Assembly: GCF_017638545.1 (NCBI RefSeq)
Contig: NZ_CP072110.1
Location: 186,001 to 250,000 of the forward strand
Length of the DNA: 64,000 nucleotides
From: Psychrosphaera ytuae
GTDB lineage: Bacteria > Pseudomonadota > Gammaproteobacteria > Enterobacterales > Alteromonadaceae
Reading direction: 5' to 3'
The position numbers were made by a program, and so were the translations under genes. Each line of letters opens with the position of its first letter. Position 1 is the stretch's first letter. The notes beneath the pieces were generated by a model. The model searched no databases and was not told the origin of the DNA. It was given only the letters and a program-made list of their open reading frames with translations. This document shows positions 32,710 to 42,055 of the stretch, in pieces.

Positions 32710-35700
32710 ATGCCTTCGTTAAATCGGATCATTCTTATCAACACCCATATGACAGGCGTTGTTGAACTTAATTTGGACGGTCATACCAACATTTGTGGTA
32801 CAAACGCGTCAGGAAAAACGACATTACAACGTCTTATTCCTGTGTTTTATGGTGAGTATCCAAGTCGTGTAGTACCTGCCACCCGTGACTCGTTTGAAAA
32901 GTGGTACCTGCCACAGCTAAACAGTTACATCATTTATGAGTACAAGCGTGGTGATGAGAATGAAGACGCAACTGATGCGACGATTTGCCAGGTAGTGTTA
33001 ACCTCGAGTGGTAAAGGTGTTGACTATAGAATCATCAATAAGTCATTTAGTATTGAAGACTACCTAACCTCGACCGTAACGGGAGAGCAGCATGCGATAG
33101 CGCCAACGGAATTGGTCAAAAACATCAAGCGTGACGGCGTACTTTGCACTCGTAAACTTAACACCAAAGAATTTAAAGCGGTGATTCAAAATGATCGTTC
33201 GATTTTAGGTAGTTCTCGCGATTTGACCGGTTTTGCTCGTTTATTTAGTTTGTGTGAACACAACAAAAACCTGCGCCACATAGAAAAGCTTGCCAAAGCA
33301 GTACACAGCAAAGAAGGCAAAATGGAAACCATCAAGGCGATGGTGGCAGCAATTCTTGAGGAAGATGGAATTACGCCGGGCGAAACAAAGCTGAGCCCAA
33401 CTAAAATCGATGAATGGATCAGAGAGTGCAAATTAATCAAAGGCTTTGATGAAATTAGGCCAGAATACGTCAAACTAGAACAAGCACACTCTGATTTTAA
33501 TCAAATTAACCATCGCCTAGCAGAGTTGAAACACCAGCTAGGGCTTGATATCAGTCGTCTTGCAGCCGATAAAGTAGAATTAGAAGCGCTTATAGAGCAA
33601 GCCAAGTTTGATTTAAATCACATCGAGCAAACGTGGGCAGAACAACGTGATGGGTTAAACCAGAGTTATTCTGCGGCCAAATCCGACGTCGACAACTACG
33701 AGTCAAAACTTGATAAAGTCGAAGAGGAATACGACAAGTGGCAAGACAAAAACATCGATACGCTTAAAGACAATCTAGAACAGCTACCTCGTTGGCAAAG
33801 TGAGTTATCTAGCGCTGAGTCTCGATTGACTTTACTTACCGATCAGCACCAAGACATCGAATCTCGTTTTAATAAACAACTGCTTGATATCAAAGAACGT
33901 AACGAGCAAGAGCGCGAAGCGTATGCAGGACAAAAAGACGAGTTAAAAGAACGTAGAATTGAGCATCTAGCCGCACAAAACAGCCAACTCAGTGAGTTAT
34001 CTTCTCGCTTTGCCCAAGAGCGTTCAGCGCTAGAAGGTGACTTTAAAGGCCAGCAGTTCGAAATAGAAGCCGATATTAAACAACTCTCAACATTGCTACA
34101 AAGCGTGGGTTATACCCAGCAAGAACAACAGCAATTAGACATGTTAGAGAGTGCAATTATAGAAGCAACTGAACTAGAGGACGTCGCACGTTCAAAACTA
34201 CGTCAAGCCAATGATGATTTACATGCTTTAAAAACGAAGCGTCAAAACGTTGATGCGGCTTTACAACAGGCGCGTAAAAAAGTTTCAGAAAAACAACAGC
34301 GTGTTACTGATGTGAACGCCATGTTGTATCCAGGTCAAGGTTCTCTTTTGGAGTTCTTAAGACTGGAGCAGCCTGGTTGGGAAGAAAACTTAGGCAAAGT
34401 GATCAATCCGGCTTTGTTAAATCGCACCGATTTAAATCCAACAGTTTCAGAGCAAGGCAGTACATCGTTTTCTGGCGTTGAATTAGACTTGGCGAAATTA
34501 ACGATTGATGAGTCCTGTGCTAATGAAAGCGAGTTACAAGACTTGTTGTCTGAAGCCGAGGCGCAATTAGAATTAGCCATGGCTGAGCAAGACGATATCG
34601 AAGCCCAGTTGATGGAGCTGAGCTCGCAGGTTCGCAACGCCGAATTGTCATTGGCAAAGGCACAAACCGAAACCAACAATACAGAAGCCAACCGTAAGCG
34701 AGCAACTCAAGATAAAGCAGAAGCTAATCAAGAGTTTCAAAATGCGTTGCGCGAGCGTAAACAGCATTATCAAAAGCAAGTTGCGAAACGCCAAAGTGAT
34801 TTGGCAACCCTTCAGTCTCAACGAGATGAGGCAGTTGAGGACCTTCTCGACCAGCAGCGCGAAGCTGAGATGGAATTAAAAACCCACTGGCAAACTCTGA
34901 TCAACGAAGTTGAGCAACAAATTGCCCAAGTTGAAAGTCATTTGGCTCAATGTCAAAGCCAGTTAAAAACGGAAATAAAACAGCTTGATAAATGGCAACA
35001 AGACGAACTTGCCAATCGCGGTGTAGATATTGATGACATCGGTTCATTAAAGAAAAAGATCACGCAACTCAAAGACGCGATTAAAAACACCGAAAAAGAC
35101 CGCCACTTAGTCCTTGAATTTAACGTGTGGTACCAAACCAATTACGTTGATCAAAAAGTTAATTGGCAAAATCAATTAGCCCAAGCCAAGCAACTAGAAA
35201 GTCAGAGCAAACGTGAGTTAGACAAAGGTTTAGCGCAATACAAACAGAGCTCTACAGCGAATAAACAACGCTTAGCTGAGTCTGAAAAATCACTTAAATC
35301 AACGTTAGAGCAAGAGCAACAAGCGCAATTAGTGATCGCTCAACTGAAAAAGCTTAAATTAACAGAAGTAAGTGTCTCAGCAGACTCTGGTAAAACAGCG
35401 CAACGAATCAGTGAAGCGTCAAGCTTAATGGCGCAACGCGAAGATTGTCACAATGCAATTCGTCATTACATAGAGCGATTTGACCAAAAGATTGCAGCAC
35501 AAAGTGGTACTGGTTTTTATGATGCTTGGGAGCGTTCGCGCGAAGCGTGCAGTCGAATCGACGAAGAGGGCAATCGTCAGTTAGACCCAGTGCGTCTTGT
35601 ACCAGAGTTGGATCAGCTCATTAATGGCTTAGTGCCTCAAAAGCTCAACAGTATCCGAGAGCAAGGTCGAATCTTTGGTTTGGCATTGTCGGAATACTAC

Positions 35701-36432
35701 AAAATATTAAAAGACATAGAGCAACACATCGGCCAGCAAAGTAGTCGTATTAGTAAAGAAGTAGATGAAGAACTGTTCCTAGATGGAGTCAGTGACTCGG
35801 CCGTAGTGATCCGTTCAAAAGTCAGTGAATTAGAGTTTTGGCCTGATTTGCAGAAATTCAATGAGCTTTACAATGAATGGATTAGCAATGGCGCCCATAC
35901 GCTTCCAGACGAGGAGTACGCATATAGCATGCGCCGCGTCATTGATATATTAGGCCGCGCGGCATTATCTGGCGGTATTAGCAAACTACTGGACATTGAG
36001 TTACACATTAAAGAAAGTGGCCGAGACCTTGTGATCCGCACTGACCGACAACTCAATGAGTCGTCGAGCCACGGCATGGCATATTTGATTTTATGTAAGT
36101 TCTTGTTGGCCTTCACTCGATTGTTACGTGGTGACAGTAAAGCCATTATTCACTGGCCGATAGACGAATTAGGCACGCTACATCAAACCAACATCAAGAA
36201 GATTTTTGATGCCTGTCAAAACAACCAAATACATGTAGTAGGCGCGTTCCCGAACCCTGAATCTGAAGTACTAACCTTGTTCAAAAACCGCTACTTGATT
36301 GATAAACAAAAACGACAATTACAAGTGGTTGAACCTAAAGTAAGTGCAATTTCGACGCGCATCAGCGAACGATTAAAACAGTCAGAGGCCAAGGGCCAAA
36401 CATCTCAAGTTGCTGAGGAGGTATCGGCATGA
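32710..36432 (+). CDS. SMC/MukB-like condensin ATPase (MksB/JetC-like)
   Basis: The 1240-aa protein is an SMC-type ATPase. The Walker A GTNASGKTT (residues 30-38) is near the N terminus. Long coiled-coil arms rich in Gln, Glu and Lys run from about 250 to 1000, with a compact hinge near 540-605 (GSLLEFLRLEQPGW, LNRTDLNP). The C-terminal head has a signature-like SSSHGMAYL (about 1118-1126), a Walker B ending WPIDELG (D1152, E1153) and AFPNPESEVL. These head motifs match the MksB/JetC branch of MukB-like proteins rather than Smc. It is the first gene of three; its TGA overlaps the next ATG by 4 bp, with SD GAGGAGGT. The role is chromosome organisation or plasmid/phage defence, by family. Confidence 0.85.
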   Translation: MPSLNRIILINTHMTGVVELNLDGHTNICGTNASGKTTLQRLIPVFYGEYPSRVVPATRDSFEKWYLPQLNSYIIYEYKRGDENEDATDATICQVVLTSSGKGVDYRIINKSFSIEDYLTSTVTGEQHAIAPTELVKNIKRDGVLCTRKLNTKEFKAVIQNDRSILGSSRDLTGFARLFSLCEHNKNLRHIEKLAKAVHSKEGKMETIKAMVAAILEEDGITPGETKLSPTKIDEWIRECKLIKGFDEIRPEYVKLEQAHSDFNQINHRLAELKHQLGLDISRLAADKVELEALIEQAKFDLNHIEQTWAEQRDGLNQSYSAAKSDVDNYESKLDKVEEEYDKWQDKNIDTLKDNLEQLPRWQSELSSAESRLTLLTDQHQDIESRFNKQLLDIKERNEQEREAYAGQKDELKERRIEHLAAQNSQLSELSSRFAQERSALEGDFKGQQFEIEADIKQLSTLLQSVGYTQQEQQQLDMLESAIIEATELEDVARSKLRQANDDLHALKTKRQNVDAALQQARKKVSEKQQRVTDVNAMLYPGQGSLLEFLRLEQPGWEENLGKVINPALLNRTDLNPTVSEQGSTSFSGVELDLAKLTIDESCANESELQDLLSEAEAQLELAMAEQDDIEAQLMELSSQVRNAELSLAKAQTETNNTEANRKRATQDKAEANQEFQNALRERKQHYQKQVAKRQSDLATLQSQRDEAVEDLLDQQREAEMELKTHWQTLINEVEQQIAQVESHLAQCQSQLKTEIKQLDKWQQDELANRGVDIDDIGSLKKKITQLKDAIKNTEKDRHLVLEFNVWYQTNYVDQKVNWQNQLAQAKQLESQSKRELDKGLAQYKQSSTANKQRLAESEKSLKSTLEQEQQAQLVIAQLKKLKLTEVSVSADSGKTAQRISEASSLMAQREDCHNAIRHYIERFDQKIAAQSGTGFYDAWERSREACSRIDEEGNRQLDPVRLVPELDQLINGLVPQKLNSIREQGRIFGLALSEYYKILKDIEQHIGQQSSRISKEVDEELFLDGVSDSAVVIRSKVSELEFWPDLQKFNELYNEWISNGAHTLPDEEYAYSMRRVIDILGRAALSGGISKLLDIELHIKESGRDLVIRTDRQLNESSSHGMAYLILCKFLLAFTRLLRGDSKAIIHWPIDELGTLHQTNIKKIFDACQNNQIHVVGAFPNPESEVLTLFKNRYLIDKQKRQLQVVEPKVSAISTRISERLKQSEAKGQTSQVAEEVSA

Positions 36433-37064
36433 ACAGCCCATTAGGTCGAGTATTAGAGTCTTTGTTATCGGGTCAGTTTATTTGCCAAACCACTGATGAA
36501 GATAGCTATCGTTTTTTGAAGTCTTCTGAAAATCAACAGCAAGTTGAGGCTCAGTTGGCAATTATGAATCGACGTTTAGCAACGGCTGCAGAAGAACAAG
36601 TGTTTTTTGCTGCGTACGCAGATATCGGTGAAAGCGAACGTGACCAGTTATCTAAGCAGTTTGAAGATATTTCTAATCACTTGATGCCGCTAGTTGAGTG
36701 GATGTTATTAGTGCAAGAGGCACTCAACAAAGACCTCAGTCTAAGCCAAGGCATGAATCTGCGCTTAGCCGAGTTACAAACTGTCATTGAAGACACGCCA
36801 GCCTATGCAGAGCAACTAAATAAGATTTCGCGATATGCGATGTTTGGCTCTAAGGCTGCAGAGCTAGATGCTCAGCTAAAACTTGTGTTTAAACGTTTGG
36901 TTGAATTGGGCTACTTAGTTCGTCCAAACCAAGATAAACAGATTTATACAGTAACGGGCAAGATTGACTACCTGTTTGATGTCATTAAATTTATTGATGA
37001 AACTGAGCAACTGTCGCTGGCTCAACAGGCAGAAGATGCCATGTCACAAACCAACCTTATATAA
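36429..37064 (+). CDS. MukE/MksE-like condensin subunit
   Basis: The 211-aa protein resembles the small winged-helix subunit of MukB-type condensins (MukE, MksE, JetB/DUF4194-like). It opens with LGRVLESLLSGQFICQ, has helices in the middle, and ends in a winged-helix-like LVFKRLVELGYLVRPNQDKQIYTVTGKIDYLF. These subunits bind the kleisin and DNA. The gene overlaps the ATPase gene by 4 bp (ATGA) behind a near-perfect SD, and the next gene starts 12 bp after its stop. The assignment rests on size, fold impression and operon position; direct sequence recognition is moderate. Confidence 0.7.
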   Translation: MNSPLGRVLESLLSGQFICQTTDEDSYRFLKSSENQQQVEAQLAIMNRRLATAAEEQVFFAAYADIGESERDQLSKQFEDISNHLMPLVEWMLLVQEALNKDLSLSQGMNLRLAELQTVIEDTPAYAEQLNKISRYAMFGSKAAELDAQLKLVFKRLVELGYLVRPNQDKQIYTVTGKIDYLFDVIKFIDETEQLSLAQQAEDAMSQTNLI

Positions 37065-37076
37065 CGGGCTTGTGTC

Positions 37077-38297
37077 ATGAATCATAATTTACAAAAGGCT
37101 GGCGCTACATTACTCAATGCATTGAGCCGGCACTCTGATTTAGTTATGCAAGCCTATTTTTCAGGTGCTATTGACGAGTCAGAATATTCACCCAAGGTCA
37201 TTAAAAGTCTAATTGACTTGAAGATCATGTGGCGCCCCGAAAACGAGCGCGGCTTGCGCTTGCGTCCTGCCTTGAGAACCTTGTTAGAAGAAAGTTTGCA
37301 AGATGAGTCTAACCGTCAAATTGACGCGAATATCGGTTCGAGCTTAGCGTCTCTGTCTACCTTAGCAGAGCATTATAAAGAATCGCTTAGTCATGGTCGT
37401 TATCACGAAGCCGAAAGTCACTTGTCGGACTTAACAGAGCGTGTATATAGCTTGACTGATATGCTTGCGACCAATGTTCGTTTGATTTGGCAGAGGATCA
37501 GCAACGAATTTGGATATGTGTCGACGGTTGATGCCAAGATACGTGAAAATGAGCTGGCACAAAGTCAAGTGTCAGAACTTCTAAACCAATTGTCTTTGTT
37601 CCAGTTTGATCAGTTGTCATTGATTGCGGGCAGCCATCGCGAATTGAGAACCTTGTTGGTTGTCACATTACAGAGCAGTTTTGCGCATTGTACCCAGGAG
37701 CTCAGTCTTGCCCAGAGTAAACTGATTGATTTATTGGGCAGATTTAGGGAATTCAAAGGCCGTACACGTTTATTAAAGGGCTTTGTTTTACACATGGAAC
37801 AAAAGCCTGATTTTGCGCCGCAAAATTACAGTAAACTGAGTCAAGTCCCGAGTTTGTTTAACGTGAGCGGAGCTGTGATAAAGCCAGCGAGCATTGATGT
37901 AAATCGGGTAGAACAAGAGCATGAATTGTTATCGCTCGTCCAGTCAATGAAGCACATTAATCGCAATAAACAAGCGGTGCGGTCAGTATCGAACACCGGC
38001 CCTTTGATAATGCAAGACAGCGTTGCCGTCGCGTTAGAAGAGAGCCGATTAAAAGCTGCCGTTGAGACGTTTTTCTGTGATGTGATTGACGCGGGTCAAA
38101 ACGTAACGGCGTTGGACTATTATGAACAAAAAGGCTTGGATTTTGATAAAGAGGTGTGGTTATACCAAATTATTGGTGGATATCATGGCTTAACAGAACA
38201 AGATAAAGCGTACTTTGCGGTAGAAACCATAGGTGAGCCGGACCCACAATTTACTGGTAACTATGTAATCCGAGATATTGAGCTCGGCCTTCGTTAA
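37077..38297 (+). CDS. MukF/MksF-like kleisin subunit candidate
   Basis: The 406-aa protein starts with a probable winged-helix region (residues about 1-75). A mostly helical middle follows (LNQLSLFQFDQLSLIAGSHRELRTLLV and neighbouring segments). A second helix-turn-helix-like part ends the protein (NVTALDYYEQKGLDFDKEVWLYQIIGGYHGL). Such an N- and C-terminal globular layout suits a kleisin like MukF/MksF/JetA, and it occupies the third position after the SMC ATPase and the MukE-like gene. It begins 12 bp after the previous stop and ends before a terminator. I do not recognise a specific kleisin motif, so the identity comes mainly from context. Confidence 0.6.
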   Translation: MNHNLQKAGATLLNALSRHSDLVMQAYFSGAIDESEYSPKVIKSLIDLKIMWRPENERGLRLRPALRTLLEESLQDESNRQIDANIGSSLASLSTLAEHYKESLSHGRYHEAESHLSDLTERVYSLTDMLATNVRLIWQRISNEFGYVSTVDAKIRENELAQSQVSELLNQLSLFQFDQLSLIAGSHRELRTLLVVTLQSSFAHCTQELSLAQSKLIDLLGRFREFKGRTRLLKGFVLHMEQKPDFAPQNYSKLSQVPSLFNVSGAVIKPASIDVNRVEQEHELLSLVQSMKHINRNKQAVRSVSNTGPLIMQDSVAVALEESRLKAAVETFFCDVIDAGQNVTALDYYEQKGLDFDKEVWLYQIIGGYHGLTEQDKAYFAVETIGEPDPQFTGNYVIRDIELGLR

Positions 38298-38324
38298 TTA
38301 AAACCCTTCGTTAAGCACAAGAGT

Positions 38325-38376
38325 AGGCGCCTATAGAATTTCAATATATCGAATTCTTCAGGCGCTTTGTTTTTTT
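38325..38376 (+). terminator. Terminator between the condensin-like operon and the AsmA-like gene
   Basis: GCGCCTATAGAATTT at 38327-38341 pairs, with two mismatches, with GAATTCTTCAGGCGC at 38351-38365. TTTGTTTTTTT follows. It ends the plus-strand operon; the convergent gene stops at 38387. Confidence 0.75.
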
Positions 38377-38386
38377 AGTCTCGCAA

Positions 38387-40867
38387 TTAATTCAGTTGGT
38401 CAAACGTGATACGCGGCGTATCAGATTGGCCGTATCGAATTGTTGGGCTACAAAACAGCAGTCTTTTTGACGTAACTTTACCCGTGTCTACTAAGGCCTG
38501 TTTTACATTGTCTGCTCGGGTTTGAGCAAGGTCGAGAAGATGACTTACTTGACTTGTGTTGATTGTTTTTGCAGTCGGAGCCTCTGCATCAGATGTAAGT
38601 TCAAGATCAGAAACTGTGCTAATAGGGCATAACTTAATAGACACTGAGTCGTGCTTCTCAAGGACTAAGGCTAATTGTTCGATGATGTCTTGCTGAGATT
38701 CAGTTAGGTTCACTTGTTTAGCCTCAAATGCCAAATCGTTAAATCGTAACTTTAGAATATGTTTACTGGCGCTTAGGGCAAAACTAACCACGTTAGCATA
38801 AGGAACAAACGTATTAATTAAGTAATCTTTTGCGGCAGCCATGGTTGCACGTTTAACAATTAGGCTCATAAATCCACTAAAACCCACAGAAGGGTTGTTT
38901 AAGTCACCAGAAAAGGGCACCGACAAATCTACATTACCGTCCCCGTCTTTTAACATACTAAGTGCATAGTTAAACGAAATTGCGCCGGTACTGATAGAGC
39001 TCTCTTCACCTTGATTTGAAATTGCTGTCAAATCTATAGAGCGGATCAACAAATCCGCATTACCGTCTATTTTTTCATTTTTTACATTGGCGGTGATATT
39101 GCTGTCTAGCTGACCACTGTTGATATGGTATCCCAGGGCACCACTGATATACGGTGAAATCGCTGATAAGTCTACTTCGTCCAAGGTAACTTGCACATCA
39201 TGGCTAGGGTCTTGAGTAAATGGCTTACTTTGGCTACTCACGTTAATCTTTGCGTATTTGTTATTAGTCGCATTGAGGTTAAAGGTAGTTGTTTGATCCG
39301 GTTTTTCAGAATCTAAATTTTGTAAACCGATATGACTTATCTCAATTAACGAGCGATAAATAGGAGAGACGCTCATATCGACAGTATTAACAGAAATTGG
39401 ACCTACATTGGCCATTTCGTTAATTCTTAGGCCAAAGGCCGGTATCGTTGCTTCTGGAGTATTTTTAGTTGAATTTTCAGACGCATTTTCAGGCGCACTT
39501 TCAGGCTTAGCTTCTGTTACAGGCTGTGGTTGTTCACTTGGGTTACTTTTGTCAGCTTGGTCGGCTGGCTGCTCATTTTTTGTCTCGGGGGTATTTAACT
39601 GAGCGCCAGGAATATACAAGTTGGCGAGTTGCTTTGTATCGTTGATAAGGAGGTTGTTCGTAGACTTTCCGACTTGGATTAAATCAACGCCAATTGCGCT
39701 ATCTGATGCAACGAGATTCGACATTACTAGCTTTTCGAGAGTAGACAAAGTTGGTTTGTTTTCGTCAAGGTGTTTCATGACGGTTAACTGGTCGAGTCGA
39801 AACTCTTTGGTTGTAAGATTATAAATTGGCGTTGCCTGGCAAGGACCTTGTTCAAACATGATTTGAGCAGGGAGAAGGGCGGCACTTTCTAAATTCACTA
39901 ATTCGACGGTTTTGTCATTATTGTTGACCAATAACTGTTCTAAATTTGTTGAAAGCTCTGCGGTAAGTTTAGTTGAGGCTGATTCATTGACCGGTGTTGT
40001 TAATTCCAATGCCTTGATACCAAGGAGTAAATTACCTAAAGATATCGCTAGGTCACTTGAAGCATCGTTTAGTTTTACATTGGCCAAGTTAATATCAATA
40101 GTTTGCTCGTTTTTAATTTGAATGACTTGCTCAGTAAACTCTACTTCCGGTTGTAACGATAATTCTAAGTCGGCACCAAAGGATAAAGGCAATGGCTCCG
40201 TGACTTGGTTGTTATTGTCAAAAACAGTTTCCGCACGGGATATAGTGTTTTGGGTTTGTAAATCTGCAGTTAGCTCAAAACCCATACTCTGAGGTTGTTT
40301 CAGTGCGTCTAGTTGTAACTCAAAATTTAATAAGCTAAGGGAATTCAACAGAACTTTGTGTGATTGTTTGGGTAACTCAGCGGTGACATTTATATCAGAA
40401 AGTTGGAGGTTGTTTACTGATATTTTTAGGGGCTGAGGCTCAGAAGTGGCTTGTTGTTTAACTTGTATCTCTTCAGTGCTACTCGCCAAATTAGCGGTAG
40501 ACCAACCGTTGAGTTTCCAAGCGCCAGGGTTCGCTTGGTCTTGGCTGATTGCGGTGGATAAGCCAGTAAGCTCAAATCGGTTTACTTTTATGTGGTTGTT
40601 AAACAGCGGGATCAAATCAAATTCGACCAGCAGTTTTTCCATCGATAATAAGGTTTTTGCTTGTTCGTGCAAAAGCGCAAAGTCAGTAATTTTGAGAGAG
40701 TTTTCAAATGGATCATAACTGACATGAGTCTTTTCACTCAGTGTTAGTTGCTGCGGTTCGAATAGAGTTTTGACTGCATAACGGCTAATAGCACCAGTGA
40801 GACTAAATAGTGTAATTACACTTAGAACAACAAAACCTACGATAAATAATACGATAGCGCGCTTCAT
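38387..40867 (-). CDS. AsmA/DUF748-like periplasmic protein with N-terminal membrane anchor
   Basis: From ATG 40867 (SD GGGAGGGA) the protein has 826 residues; an upstream in-frame extension to 40903 is unlikely. One hydrophobic helix (AIVLFIVGFVVLSVITLFSL) anchors it in the inner membrane with the bulk in the periplasm. The sequence has repeated beta-rich AsmA-like segments (LEKLLVEFDLIPLFNNHIKVNRFELTG, LGYHINSGQLDSNITANVKN), as in DUF748 proteins. Residues about 430-475 are a Pro, Glu, Ser and Asn-rich disordered linker. The last 100 residues (QALVDTGKVTSKRLLFCSP) resemble the OmpA-like end of some DUF748 proteins. AsmA relatives move or shape outer-membrane lipids; this role is inferred. 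It is a single gene. Confidence 0.75.
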   Translation of the reverse strand: MKRAIVLFIVGFVVLSVITLFSLTGAISRYAVKTLFEPQQLTLSEKTHVSYDPFENSLKITDFALLHEQAKTLLSMEKLLVEFDLIPLFNNHIKVNRFELTGLSTAISQDQANPGAWKLNGWSTANLASSTEEIQVKQQATSEPQPLKISVNNLQLSDINVTAELPKQSHKVLLNSLSLLNFELQLDALKQPQSMGFELTADLQTQNTISRAETVFDNNNQVTEPLPLSFGADLELSLQPEVEFTEQVIQIKNEQTIDINLANVKLNDASSDLAISLGNLLLGIKALELTTPVNESASTKLTAELSTNLEQLLVNNNDKTVELVNLESAALLPAQIMFEQGPCQATPIYNLTTKEFRLDQLTVMKHLDENKPTLSTLEKLVMSNLVASDSAIGVDLIQVGKSTNNLLINDTKQLANLYIPGAQLNTPETKNEQPADQADKSNPSEQPQPVTEAKPESAPENASENSTKNTPEATIPAFGLRINEMANVGPISVNTVDMSVSPIYRSLIEISHIGLQNLDSEKPDQTTTFNLNATNNKYAKINVSSQSKPFTQDPSHDVQVTLDEVDLSAISPYISGALGYHINSGQLDSNITANVKNEKIDGNADLLIRSIDLTAISNQGEESSISTGAISFNYALSMLKDGDGNVDLSVPFSGDLNNPSVGFSGFMSLIVKRATMAAAKDYLINTFVPYANVVSFALSASKHILKLRFNDLAFEAKQVNLTESQQDIIEQLALVLEKHDSVSIKLCPISTVSDLELTSDAEAPTAKTINTSQVSHLLDLAQTRADNVKQALVDTGKVTSKRLLFCSPTIRYGQSDTPRITFDQLN

Positions 40868-41030
40868 TTTCCCTCCCCTGTAAATGAGCCTTAAACTTAG
40901 CATTTATTTGAACTTTTTGGCATGGCAAATTGGTTAACGAACGAATTTATTTGCTCAATGACTATTTGTTGTTAATGGTTAAAGTATATACTCTACCTTT
41001 CGGTTATTTGATATAGGAATCAACAAGGGT

Positions 41031-41930
41031 ATGCCTGTCTCTTTGGCTTTTTTGGTGGTTGTTTTGGTTTGGTCCACGACCCCGCTGGGTATTGTGTGGA
41101 GCAGTGAATCGATTCCGCCGACAGTGTCATTATTTTTGCGAATGACGATAGCGTCTTTTTTTGGATTGCTGTTAATGAGGCTTTTAAAAATAAAGTTAGA
41201 TTTGCGCCCTAGAGCGATTCAAGTTTATCTGTACTCAAGTCTATCTTTGTCCGTTGGTATGTTGTTTTGCTACTTTGCAGCTCAATATATCTCTTCTGGT
41301 TTAATGGCTTTAAGCTTTGGTTTAGCACCAATTTTATCAGGTCTTTTTGCACAAAAAATGTTAGCGGAAGCTAAGTTTACCAAAACCAAAAAGAGGTCCT
41401 TGTTGATCGCACTTTCAGGATTAGGTTTGGTGTGTAGTGAAAATTTAATGATAAATGACGGTGCGGTTTGGGGTTTTACCTTCATTTTTATCGGTGTCAT
41501 TTTGTTTAGCTTAAGCAGTGTCTTGGTCAAAGGTGTACAAATTGACTTGCATCCGTTATCGACGACAGTGGGTAGTTTGACAATTTCGTTACCCGTTTAT
41601 CTTTTGGCTTGGTGGGTATTGGATGGGCAAATTCATTATGAACAATGGCAGCCTAGGGCAATTGGGGCAGTAATTTACATGGGAGTGTTTGCTTCTTTGT
41701 TGGGTTTTTTAGCGTATTTTTATATTTTGCAAAAGTTAGAGGCGAGCACGGTGGCACTGGTTACTATGATGACCCCAGTGGTTTCTATGACATTGGGCAT
41801 ATTACTCAATGGTGAGCGTTTTTCTATGTCTTTATTAGTGGGCGGTATTTTAATCATGGCTGGATTAGGGGTATTTCAATTTGGTAATCGGTGGTTAGAG
41901 CGACGTCGAGCGCTTAAAATAGCAAAATAA
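41031..41930 (+). CDS. EamA-family (drug/metabolite) transporter
   Basis: The 299-aa protein has ten predicted membrane helices in two EamA repeats, the DMT-superfamily layout. The first repeat begins LVVVLVWSTTPLGIVWSSE; the second ends VTMMTPVVSMTLGILLNGERFS, a typical EamA C-terminal motif. Substrates in the family range from amino acids to drugs and cannot be told here. The ATG follows AAGGG. It is probably monocistronic: the next gene starts 126 bp on with its own promoter. Confidence 0.9.
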   Translation: MPVSLAFLVVVLVWSTTPLGIVWSSESIPPTVSLFLRMTIASFFGLLLMRLLKIKLDLRPRAIQVYLYSSLSLSVGMLFCYFAAQYISSGLMALSFGLAPILSGLFAQKMLAEAKFTKTKKRSLLIALSGLGLVCSENLMINDGAVWGFTFIFIGVILFSLSSVLVKGVQIDLHPLSTTVGSLTISLPVYLLAWWVLDGQIHYEQWQPRAIGAVIYMGVFASLLGFLAYFYILQKLEASTVALVTMMTPVVSMTLGILLNGERFSMSLLVGGILIMAGLGVFQFGNRWLERRRALKIAK

Positions 41931-41994
41931 ATTGAGCATTTATTAGTAACTTACAAACTAACTTTGATCTGTGTCTATTTTTTAAGGTTTTTTT

Positions 41995-42023
41995 TTGGAT
42001 TCGAAGGGAATCTCGCATATAAT
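41995..42023 (+). promoter_or_regulatory. Likely sigma-70 promoter for the 2OG-Fe(II) oxygenase gene
   Basis: A perfect TATAAT at 42018-42023 is preceded at 17 bp by TTGGAT. The box lies 33 bp before the ATG at 42056. The -35 match is only partial. Confidence 0.5.
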
Positions 42024-42055
42024 TCGCGCCACTTAAAGTATTGATGTTGGATTAA

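Noticed and set aside
34335..34691. 118-aa minus-strand frame inside the SMC ATPase
   Set aside because: It is antisense to coiled-coil coding sequence; its Ser/Ala/Asn-rich content is the complement of the Gln/Glu-rich strand.
38387..40867. Gene next to the condensin-like operon as a possible JetD/MksG nuclease
   Set aside because: It is on the opposite strand, beyond a terminator, and encodes a membrane-anchored beta-rich AsmA-like protein with no Toprim motifs.
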